Below the pieces are notes generated by a model. That model worked only from the letters and a program-made list of their open reading frames with translations. It searched no databases and was not told the DNA's origin. Shown piece after piece: positions 38,357 through 46,165 of a stretch of 64,000 nucleotides of DNA (position 1 is the stretch's first letter; every line of letters starts with the position of its first letter). Source of the DNA: Sphingobacterium athyrii (GTDB taxonomy: Bacteria; Bacteroidota; Bacteroidia; Sphingobacteriales; Sphingobacteriaceae); NCBI RefSeq assembly GCF_003071065.1, contig NZ_QCXX01000004.1:496614-560613 (forward strand). The letters run 5' to 3'. The position numbers were made by a program, and so were the translations under genes.

Positions 38357-39749
38357 TCTCGTTTGTGTAGTATGTCTGTTTTTTGTTTCGCTTGTTGTCA
38401 AGGGGCAGGACAGCTTACTCAATTATGAGCATAAATTTAAGCAACCCCTGGAAACAGTGCTTGTCATGATGCAGGAACGGTATCAGGTCAAGATCAAATA
38501 TGATCCACGCAATGTCAAAAACATTATGGTGGACTATGCTCCCTGGAAGTTTAGGGCGGATCTTGCGGGGACAGAAATCAATTTGCTGTATCCTTTGGGT
38601 TTTAAGTTGCAAGAGGAAGCAAAACCCAATACGTATAAATTAAAATCATACGAATATAACCGCTGGAAACCGCAGGAAGGCTGGGATTTTCTGACCTTAT
38701 TATCCAAAAAATATACCGATCAGGCAAGTTGGGAAAAGAGAAAAGATCAATTGCGTGCTGCGGTAAGACAAGCGATGTATTGGGATAAACTGCAAAGTAT
38801 ACCGGATCAACCGATTCGCCTGGGCAAGACACGTCGCTATGCCGACTACCAAGTTCAGAACTTTGCCTTAGAAATTATACCGGGAGTCTATATCAATGGC
38901 AGTATCTATTCGCCGCTCAAGCAAAAGAAAAATATACCTGTGGTGTTATCTCCTGATGGGCATTGGCCACAGCAGCGGTACCGTTCGGATGCGCAGAAGA
39001 GATTTATCACCTTAGCCCGACTGGGCTGTATGGCTATAAGCTATGACCTATTTGCCTGGGGGGAGTCTTTATTGCAATTCGCTGGTCCAGATCATCGCAG
39101 CAGCGAAGCCATGTTGATGCAGACCTGGGGCGCTGAACGTATTTTAGATTACGTAACCAGCTTGCCACAGGTAGATCAAAAGCGAATAGGAATCAGTGGT
39201 GGATCGGGTGGGGGTAGCCACAGTATTTTAATGGCTGCTTTAGACGATCGCTTCACTTTGGTCGCTCCTGTCGTGGCGATGTCTTCCTACTTCTTTGGTG
39301 GTTGCCCTTGTGAAAGTGGACTACCCGTGCATTTTGTCTGTGGTGGAACCAATAATGTCGAACTGGCTGCAATGGCTGCGCCCAAACCACAACTGATCAT
39401 TTCCGATGGACAGGATTGGACGAAGGAAACTGACGTGCATGATTTTCCTTATCTGAAACATATCTATGGTTATTATGGACAGCAAAATCAGGTGCAACAC
39501 GCACATTTTCCCGAAGAAGGCCATGATTTTGGGTATAACAAAAGGCAGGCATTGTACAAATTTCTGATAGATCATTTCCATTTAGATCAGGCTAAAGCTG
39601 CCGATATTATTGCAGAGACTTCAGTTCAGATCGAACCGGAGGAGTTATTATACAGCTTTGGAAAGAAAGGTGAAAACTTACCAAAGAACGCGATTCATGG
39701 GATGGGACAATTGAAAGCATTATTAAAATCATACCAAATTGAACTATGA
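38337..39749 (+). CDS. Alpha/beta hydrolase (esterase) with STN-like N-terminal domain
   Basis: About 470 residues from the ATG at 38337, chosen because it gives a signal peptide (MSKKKINLVCVVC...VKGQ). The longer frame from 38280 would overlap the upstream gene by 77 bases. Residues about 25-110 have the beta-alpha-beta pattern of STN/secretin-type domains (FKQPLETVLVMMQERYQVKIKYD, EINLLYPLGFKL). The rest is an alpha/beta hydrolase with the catalytic triad S287 in GISGGSGGG, D357 in ISDGQDW and H396 in EEGHDFGY. Acetyl- or feruloyl-type esterase activity on pectin, or a glucuronoyl-type esterase, is plausible. The STN-like extension on an enzyme is unusual. The next gene starts 4 bases inside its end. 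Confidence 0.75.
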   Translation: MSKKKINLVCVVCLFFVSLVVKGQDSLLNYEHKFKQPLETVLVMMQERYQVKIKYDPRNVKNIMVDYAPWKFRADLAGTEINLLYPLGFKLQEEAKPNTYKLKSYEYNRWKPQEGWDFLTLLSKKYTDQASWEKRKDQLRAAVRQAMYWDKLQSIPDQPIRLGKTRRYADYQVQNFALEIIPGVYINGSIYSPLKQKKNIPVVLSPDGHWPQQRYRSDAQKRFITLARLGCMAISYDLFAWGESLLQFAGPDHRSSEAMLMQTWGAERILDYVTSLPQVDQKRIGISGGSGGGSHSILMAALDDRFTLVAPVVAMSSYFFGGCPCESGLPVHFVCGGTNNVELAAMAAPKPQLIISDGQDWTKETDVHDFPYLKHIYGYYGQQNQVQHAHFPEEGHDFGYNKRQALYKFLIDHFHLDQAKAADIIAETSVQIEPEELLYSFGKKGENLPKNAIHGMGQLKALLKSYQIEL

Positions 39750-40627
39750 TGAACCGAAAAAAATTCATACTGGATACCTTGGCGTTAGTTGGCGTTGCAG
39801 CCTTACCTTCTGCTGTTTTTGCTGCTCCTAAGCGACGCTATCATGTCGCCGTAATTGATCTGATGATCTTAAAACGGCAAAAACTAAGTGCATTCGACCT
39901 GGCGAAAGAAATAGGAGCGGATGGGCTAGAAGTTGATATGGGCGGATTGGGCAACAGGGTTACTTTTGACAGTAAGTTAGGCGATCCCGCTGAGCGGAAA
40001 GCCTTTCTCGACAAGGCGAAGGAAACTGGAATAACGATCTGTTCGTTAGCTATGACTGGTTTCTATGCACAGTCTTTTGCCACGCGACCGACTTATCAGC
40101 AGATGGTAGGGGATTGTTTGGACACTTGTCAGAAAATGGGGGTTAAAGTGGCTTTTTTGCCTTTGGGCGTAACGTGCGATTTGGTTAAGTATCCTGAGTT
40201 ACGACCTGCTATCGTGGAGCGTCTTCGTGTGGTTGGCGAGATGGCAAAAAAGGCCGGTGTGGTGATCGGAATTGAAACAGCATTGGACGCGAAAGGCGAA
40301 GTCGGTCTTTTAAAAGAAGTCGGTTCCAAACATATCCAAATCTATTTTAATTTTTCCAATCCGTTGAAAGAAGGGCGTGATCTGATTCAGGAGCTTACTA
40401 TTTTAGGGAAGAAGCGGATATGTCAAATACATTGTACGGATGAGGACGGTGTCTGGCTCGAAAATAATAAACGACTGAATATGCCCTTGGTAAAACAAAC
40501 CTTAGATCGCATGGGCTGGCACGGTTGGCTCGTGATCGAGCGGTCGCGTGACGCAAATCTTCCACCACGTGCTGTTAAAGAAAACTTTGGTGCAAATACA
40601 CGTTACGTAAAACAGCTATTTCAATGA
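39746..40627 (+). CDS. Exported sugar-phosphate-isomerase/epimerase-like TIM barrel
   Basis: A 293-residue protein of the xylose-isomerase-like TIM-barrel superfamily. It has family-type strands (KEIGADGLEVDMGGLGN, ITICSLAMTGFYAQ, VIGIETALDAKGEVGLLKEV, CQIHCTDEDGVWLE) and His/Glu residues that could bind a metal. An N-terminal hydrophobic segment (RKKFILDTLALVGVAALPSAVFA) looks like a Sec signal. It resembles a Tat signal in shape but lacks the twin arginines. An exported isomerase or epimerase would act on free sugars in the periplasm, or the protein may have another role. It overlaps both neighbours by 4 bases, so it is firmly in the operon. Confidence 0.75.
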   Translation: MMNRKKFILDTLALVGVAALPSAVFAAPKRRYHVAVIDLMILKRQKLSAFDLAKEIGADGLEVDMGGLGNRVTFDSKLGDPAERKAFLDKAKETGITICSLAMTGFYAQSFATRPTYQQMVGDCLDTCQKMGVKVAFLPLGVTCDLVKYPELRPAIVERLRVVGEMAKKAGVVIGIETALDAKGEVGLLKEVGSKHIQIYFNFSNPLKEGRDLIQELTILGKKRICQIHCTDEDGVWLENNKRLNMPLVKQTLDRMGWHGWLVIERSRDANLPPRAVKENFGANTRYVKQLFQ

Positions 40628-42087
40628 ACATAAACTGGATAATATCACTTGTGGCGGTCATACTGGGAATACAGGGATGTCGAAGTATTCCAGTTGACAA
40701 GCAGTTGGATAAGGCCTTGCTGCGTGCGGATCAGATAGGGGCTGGAAAGATGCCCGCTGAGCCAGAAAAGGTGCAATCCCCTTTTACGGCATGGAATGTC
40801 CAGCGGCCAACATTTCCGATGCGACAAGATACGGTATGGCCGAATGACGATATTCAGGGTAAGCTCGATCATCTTGCAGCTCAGGGAGGGGGTACGTTAG
40901 TACTGAAAGGACACCACCATACAGTACGGATTACGCTAAAGTCCGATATTAATCTAAAATTGGATGAAGGTTCCGTTTTGGAATTTAAGAATGAAATTAA
41001 CGATTTTCTGCCTGTAGTGTTTACACGAAATGAAGGTGTAGAATTGTATAGCTTGGGAGCCTGTATTTATGCCAATGGGGCAGATAACATTGCCATCACG
41101 GGATCAGGTAGAATTATTGGCCCCGGTGAAGGCAGCGTTCGGAGTAAAACCATGACGCACGATGTCATTGAAAAGATTGTGGACAGTAATACGCCTGTTG
41201 ATCAGCGAATCTATGATGGTAAAACAGCAGATTTTATCTTTCCACCCGCACTTATTGCTCCTATTAACTGCAAAAAAGTCTGGATTGAGGGCGTATCACT
41301 GGAGCGTACCGCTTTTTGGAATATCGTTCCTACGTACTGTGAGGATGTCGTGATCCGTGGGGTACGTATACAATCAATCGGCATACCACGTGGGGATGGT
41401 ATTGATATTGAATCGTCTAAGCGTGTGCTCGTAGAGTACTGCACCTTAAATACTGGAGACGACTGTATTGCTGTAAAAGCGGGACGTGGATATGATGGAC
41501 TGCGTGTGAATCGACCTTCGGAGGATATTGTAGTCCGTTACTGTTTTTCGGAAAAAGGTCATGGTGGATTTACGATCGGTAGCGAAACTGCGGGCATGGC
41601 CCAAAACGTGTACGTACATGATTGTGTATTTGGTAAAACCAATGTCGGTATCCGTTTTAAGACCAGAAGACCACGGGGCGGAGGTGGATCTGATATTCGC
41701 TTTGAACGTATTCGGATGCAGGATGTTGAGTCGGCTTTACGCTGGGATATGCTTGGACAGGCTCAACATGTGGGCAATCAGGCTAGCCGTGATTTCGAAG
41801 TTCAGAAGAACGCTCTGACACCACGTTTCTCGAATATCCAAATAAAGGATATATATATTGATGCGGCTAAGAATTGTATTAAGATCGAAGGTATTCCGGA
41901 ATCTGTTTTGGAAAACGTATCTATTGATCGTGTTTTTGGACGCGGGGATCGATATCTGTCGATTAAAGATGCTAAAAATATCAAGATTAAAAATAGTGTT
42001 TTTGTGTGTAAGGATACTAGCGTTTTGACAATCAATGTTTCTCAGCTGATACAGGATCGTGTACGAGTGATGACTGAAGCTCCTTAA
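40624..42087 (+). CDS. GH28-family lipoprotein 2
   Basis: A 487-residue GH28 enzyme with a lipoprotein signal (LGIQGC). Catalytic aspartates are D258 in RGDGIDIES, where the usual NTDG motif is altered, and D279 and D280 in GDDCIAV. The histidine is H313 in KGHGGFTIGSE, and GIRFKTRRPRGG replaces RIK. The altered first motif and lipid anchoring set it apart from the GH28 at 5336, so it may act on a different bond, for example rhamnogalacturonan or an exo-type substrate. It overlaps the isomerase-like gene by 4 bases and is followed 39 bases later by the second rhamnosidase. Confidence 0.9.
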   Translation: MNINWIISLVAVILGIQGCRSIPVDKQLDKALLRADQIGAGKMPAEPEKVQSPFTAWNVQRPTFPMRQDTVWPNDDIQGKLDHLAAQGGGTLVLKGHHHTVRITLKSDINLKLDEGSVLEFKNEINDFLPVVFTRNEGVELYSLGACIYANGADNIAITGSGRIIGPGEGSVRSKTMTHDVIEKIVDSNTPVDQRIYDGKTADFIFPPALIAPINCKKVWIEGVSLERTAFWNIVPTYCEDVVIRGVRIQSIGIPRGDGIDIESSKRVLVEYCTLNTGDDCIAVKAGRGYDGLRVNRPSEDIVVRYCFSEKGHGGFTIGSETAGMAQNVYVHDCVFGKTNVGIRFKTRRPRGGGGSDIRFERIRMQDVESALRWDMLGQAQHVGNQASRDFEVQKNALTPRFSNIQIKDIYIDAAKNCIKIEGIPESVLENVSIDRVFGRGDRYLSIKDAKNIKIKNSVFVCKDTSVLTINVSQLIQDRVRVMTEAP

Positions 42088-42126
42088 TAGTTGGTTATGA
42101 ATACAGTCGGGGAAAAAAGAAAAAGA

Positions 42127-44865
42127 ATGAAGAATAGTGTAAAACGGGGAATCGTTTTAGGAAGCATTTTCCTGTTATTGCTAGCTATGCCCATGATTGG
42201 TATGGCCAAGTTATCCGTAACGCGTGTTTTGATAGAAGGACGCGAAAACCCATTGGGTATAAATACATTAAAACCTTCCTTTAGCTGGCAATTGCACAGC
42301 GATAAATTTGATGTGAAACAACTGGCTTATCGTATCCAGATCAGTAAAAGCGCTCGTTTTGCAAAGCAGGACATGCTCTGGGATTCCGAATGGGTAGCGG
42401 CAGAACAATCCCTAAATTTGTTATATCAGGGAACCCTTCTAGCTACAGGTACAAGTTATTACATCAGGATACACGTTCGTGATAATAAAAACGAGACAGC
42501 CACAAGCGCGGTACAACGATTTCATACGGGATTGTTGAACGCAGAAGATTGGGGGAATGCCCGATGGATTGCAAAAGATATATTACCGGATTCGTTGGTT
42601 AACCCGCTACCTCTAAGTTCCAGCAAGCTTCGTTTGGACAAAAGTTATGAACTTCCGGTTTTTCGTAAATCAGTTCAGATACAAAAGAAAATCAGTTCGT
42701 CGATCGCTTATGTGGCAGGCTTGGGACACTACGAATTGTTATTGAATGGCAAGCGGGTGGATGATGCGGTGCTACAGCCGGGCTGGACGAAATATGACAA
42801 AGAAGCCTATTATGTGGTTTACGATCTTACCCAAGCTTGGCAACAAGGAAAGAATACGATTGCTGCCCTATTAGGAAATGGGTTTTATTATATCCCACCA
42901 ATTAAAGGCAGATTCCAAAAACATAAAGTTGCTTTTGGCCTACCAAAGCTCAAACTTAAGATCGTCAATACCTACACGGACGGGACGCAAGAAATCATCG
43001 TTAGTGATGCAGGCTGGAAAACACATCGGTCACCAATTACTTTTTCCAGCATGTATGGGGGCGAGGATTACGATGCACGGATTTTGCCTGATGATTGGTC
43101 AGCTCCAGTTTACGATGATACGAACTGGCAGCAAGCCCTCATTACGGATGGACCGAAGCTAAGGGCGCAGGATATCGATCCGGTAAAAATTATGCAACGT
43201 TTCGAACCTGTTGGATTGCAGCAAACTGATGGCGGAAAACGGATCACCTATGATTTTGGACAGAATGCCTCGGGCATAGTCACCTTACAAATGACTGGAC
43301 AAGCTGGAGATACTGTACGAGTGTATCCGGCCGAATTGCTGACTGCGGATGGACGCCTGAGTCAAAAGCATTCAGGAAGCCCTTATTATTACCAATATAT
43401 TTTTGCAAAAGATGGAACTGTGTCCTGGCAGCCACGTTTTACGTATTATGGATTTCGTTATGCGGAAGTTCAGTTACATCCTGCCGGTAGCAAAGCGGTT
43501 CGGATGAATGCGATACAGTTGGCCCATATCCGGAATAGTACAGCGCAGGTGGGAAGCTTTCAAAGCTCCGATACGCTATTTAATCAGATCCATGAATTGA
43601 TCAATTGGGCAATTAAGAGTAATATGGTCAGTGTCTTTACCGATTGTCCGCACCGCGAAAAATTAGGATGGCTGGAGCAGTTACATTTAATGGGACCTTC
43701 CGTACAATTTAACTTTGATGCTGAGCGCCTGTTTGCCAAGTCGCTACGGGATATGCGGCAATCTCAGACAAAGGACGGGCTAGTTCCTGAAATAGCGCCC
43801 GAATATGTGCAGTTTGACTGGGGCGGCGATATGTTCAGGGACTCACCCGAGTGGGGAAGCAGCTCGATTATCCTAGCCTGGTATGCTTATCGCTGGTATG
43901 GAAACAAAGCTTTCCTTGCTGATAATTATACCATGATGACCCGATATATTGATTATTTGGGCACAAAGGCGAAAGATCATATTTTGACACAAGGTTTGGG
44001 TGACTGGTATGATTTGGGACCTGAACGTCCGGGTGTTTCCCAGCTGACTACTCCAGGGATCACGGCTACGGCAATCTATTACTATGACTTGAAGCTCATG
44101 GTAGATATCGCTACGCTACTTGGAAAAAAAGAAGATGCCGAAAAATTTAAGACATTACAGCAGGCCGTATTCAATGCGTTCAATCAGCAATTTTATCGAC
44201 CTCAGGAACATAGCTATGGCTCTGGTAGTCAGACGGCGTTAGCCATGCCACTTTATGTTGGGTTAGTGCCTCAGGAGGCCGAACAGGCAGTTTTTGAAAA
44301 GCTAACAACAACGGTTTGCCAAAATGATACGGCGTTGACGGCGGGAGATATTGGTCATCGTTATCTGCTACAGATATTGCAGTCCAACAACCGTGATGAT
44401 CTGATTTATGCCATGCACCATCGTGATGACCGGCCGGGCTATGGCTATCAGCTGCGGAAAGGTGCAACAGCGCTGACCGAGTCCTGGGCAGGCCTTCCGA
44501 ACGTCTCCAATAATCATTTTATGCTTGGACACCTGATGGAGTGGTTTCATGCCGGCCTCGGTGGGATACAGCAAGATACAGGATCAATCGCATTTAAGCA
44601 TTTTCGGATCGAACCCAGAATGCTGGACCTGCTGAAAGACTGTGAAATAAGTTTTAGGAGTCCTTATGGGAAAATTTATTTTAACCGAAAACAATCAAAA
44701 GAAAATTATCAACTGGAGGTTCCTGTCAATAGTCGCTGTACCTTGGTATTGCCTAAAGGAGTCTATCGGGTGAATGGGAAACAGCTGGATCCAAATGCAA
44801 TGGTTTTGACAACGGATCATGTCGAGTTGCAATTAGGCTCCGGAAATTATACCATTACAAAGTAA
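42127..44865 (+). CDS. GH78 alpha-L-rhamnosidase 2, exported
   Basis: About 912 residues from the ATG at 42127, chosen because it directly precedes a signal anchor (KRGIVLGSIFLLLLAMPMIGMA). An ATG at 42097 and a TTG at 42091 are in frame. Domains follow the GH78 order: N-terminal Ig-like (RENPLGINTLKPSFSWQL), sugar-binding sandwiches, then the barrel with DCPHREKLGWLEQLH (D506, E511). The candidate base is E785 in ALTESW. It removes terminal alpha-L-rhamnose. The motif spelling belongs to a different GH78 subgroup from the rhamnosidase at 34370, so specificity for another linkage is likely. Export is suggested by the hydrophobic start. Confidence 0.92.
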   Translation: MKNSVKRGIVLGSIFLLLLAMPMIGMAKLSVTRVLIEGRENPLGINTLKPSFSWQLHSDKFDVKQLAYRIQISKSARFAKQDMLWDSEWVAAEQSLNLLYQGTLLATGTSYYIRIHVRDNKNETATSAVQRFHTGLLNAEDWGNARWIAKDILPDSLVNPLPLSSSKLRLDKSYELPVFRKSVQIQKKISSSIAYVAGLGHYELLLNGKRVDDAVLQPGWTKYDKEAYYVVYDLTQAWQQGKNTIAALLGNGFYYIPPIKGRFQKHKVAFGLPKLKLKIVNTYTDGTQEIIVSDAGWKTHRSPITFSSMYGGEDYDARILPDDWSAPVYDDTNWQQALITDGPKLRAQDIDPVKIMQRFEPVGLQQTDGGKRITYDFGQNASGIVTLQMTGQAGDTVRVYPAELLTADGRLSQKHSGSPYYYQYIFAKDGTVSWQPRFTYYGFRYAEVQLHPAGSKAVRMNAIQLAHIRNSTAQVGSFQSSDTLFNQIHELINWAIKSNMVSVFTDCPHREKLGWLEQLHLMGPSVQFNFDAERLFAKSLRDMRQSQTKDGLVPEIAPEYVQFDWGGDMFRDSPEWGSSSIILAWYAYRWYGNKAFLADNYTMMTRYIDYLGTKAKDHILTQGLGDWYDLGPERPGVSQLTTPGITATAIYYYDLKLMVDIATLLGKKEDAEKFKTLQQAVFNAFNQQFYRPQEHSYGSGSQTALAMPLYVGLVPQEAEQAVFEKLTTTVCQNDTALTAGDIGHRYLLQILQSNNRDDLIYAMHHRDDRPGYGYQLRKGATALTESWAGLPNVSNNHFMLGHLMEWFHAGLGGIQQDTGSIAFKHFRIEPRMLDLLKDCEISFRSPYGKIYFNRKQSKENYQLEVPVNSRCTLVLPKGVYRVNGKQLDPNAMVLTTDHVELQLGSGNYTITK

Positions 44866-44959
44866 AACAATGAAGTATCCGTATTTAAAAGTAGAAAGGC
44901 TGATGGCCATTCGGCAACATTAAGGCTTTAAGGCAAATAAAAAAGAATAATTATTACAG

Positions 44960-46060
44960 ATGAAACCGTTGAAAAGAATCATGCTATTGCTATCCTTTGC
45001 ATTGCTGGGGTGGAAATCGTGGGTACATGCCCAAAATATTTCCAGTACGGAAATGACAAAAATTTATGATGAAGTAAAGACCCCCTATAAGTATGGACTT
45101 GTTTTAGTACCCGCGCATAAAGGCGAATTGATGGATTGTCCGACCATCTATAAGGAGGGGAAATATTGGTATATGACCTATATTGTGTTTGATGGAAGTG
45201 GTTATGAGACCTGGCTGGCGCAGAGTTCGGATCTTTTGAACTGGAAGACCTTGGGGAAACAACTCTCCATGGCACCAGATGGCAGCTGGGATGCCAAGCA
45301 GCGAGCAGGATACAATGCCTTGGTAGATACAAAATGGGCTGGAAAATATAAACTCAATACGTACGCTGGGAAATATTGGATGTCCTATTTCGGCGGTTCT
45401 ACCGCAGGCTATGAGCCTGAACCTTTGTCGATTGGGATGGCTTATACCAGTAAAAAGCCTACGAAGCCCGTCCAGTGGAAACAGCTGCCCAATCCGGTCC
45501 TAAAAAGTACTGATCCAGATGTTTCCTGGTGGGAAAATCGCCATAAGTTATTTAAAAGCTATGTTATCGAAGATCCTGATAAACATACAGGCCATCGTTT
45601 TGTGATGTATTACAATGCCGTGGGCGATTCCTTGGTAAATAACAAGGCGACCCGTTGGTATGAGCGGATCGGTATGGCCGTATCTGACGATATGAAAACT
45701 TGGAAGCGTTTTCAAAAGGATCCTGCGGTCCACCATCCGATGGGCATCACGGGTGATCCCATGATCCAACGTATTGATGATACCTGGGTGATGTTCTATT
45801 TTGGTGCATTTTGGAAAGATCGTAAGGGCGCATTTAACCGTTTCGCTGCATCTAAGGATCTGATCCATTGGACTGACTGGGAAGGTGCCAACCTAATCGA
45901 ATCAAGTGAAAGTTTTGATCAGCAGTATGCCCACAAGTCTTTTGTGTTGAAAACGGAGGGGGTTGTTTATCATTTTTATTGTGCAGTGGACAGCAAAGGT
46001 AACCGCGGTATCGCCTTGGCAACTTCTAAGGATCTGGGCAAGAGTCAGGTTAGTTTTTAA
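44960..46060 (+). CDS. GH43-type five-bladed propeller 2 (glycosylase-like), exported
   Basis: A 366-residue exported propeller (signal peptide ending VHAQ) of the GH43/GH117/GH130-like superfamily. A candidate base is D59 in LMDCPTIYKEGKYWYMTY. Repeated blade motifs are YETWLAQSSDLLNWK, IGMAVSDDMKTWKRF and RFAASKDLIHWTDW. Annotated relatives are often just called glycosylase. It is not closely similar to the propeller at 27381. The gene lies 94 bases after the rhamnosidase and 105 bases before the third GH2, both gaps without an obvious promoter. A role in trimming arabinose- or galactose-containing pectic chains is inferred only from context. Confidence 0.7.
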   Translation: MKPLKRIMLLLSFALLGWKSWVHAQNISSTEMTKIYDEVKTPYKYGLVLVPAHKGELMDCPTIYKEGKYWYMTYIVFDGSGYETWLAQSSDLLNWKTLGKQLSMAPDGSWDAKQRAGYNALVDTKWAGKYKLNTYAGKYWMSYFGGSTAGYEPEPLSIGMAYTSKKPTKPVQWKQLPNPVLKSTDPDVSWWENRHKLFKSYVIEDPDKHTGHRFVMYYNAVGDSLVNNKATRWYERIGMAVSDDMKTWKRFQKDPAVHHPMGITGDPMIQRIDDTWVMFYFGAFWKDRKGAFNRFAASKDLIHWTDWEGANLIESSESFDQQYAHKSFVLKTEGVVYHFYCAVDSKGNRGIALATSKDLGKSQVSF

Positions 46061-46165
46061 ACCGAAGGCAGGATGCATGCCTCAACATTGATTAATGAAT
46101 AAAGAAACAAGCACAATAACATCATTGATGACAATGGTAACAGTGCTTATAAATCATCATTTAAT

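Noticed and set aside
39746..39830. A Tat signal peptide on the isomerase-like protein.
   Set aside because: Only one arginine precedes the lysines in the n-region, so the twin-arginine motif is absent. A Sec-type signal is more likely.
44870..44923. A short 17-codon frame between the second rhamnosidase and the GH43-type gene.
   Set aside because: It has no ribosome-binding or protein-like signal and falls within an ordinary intergenic gap.
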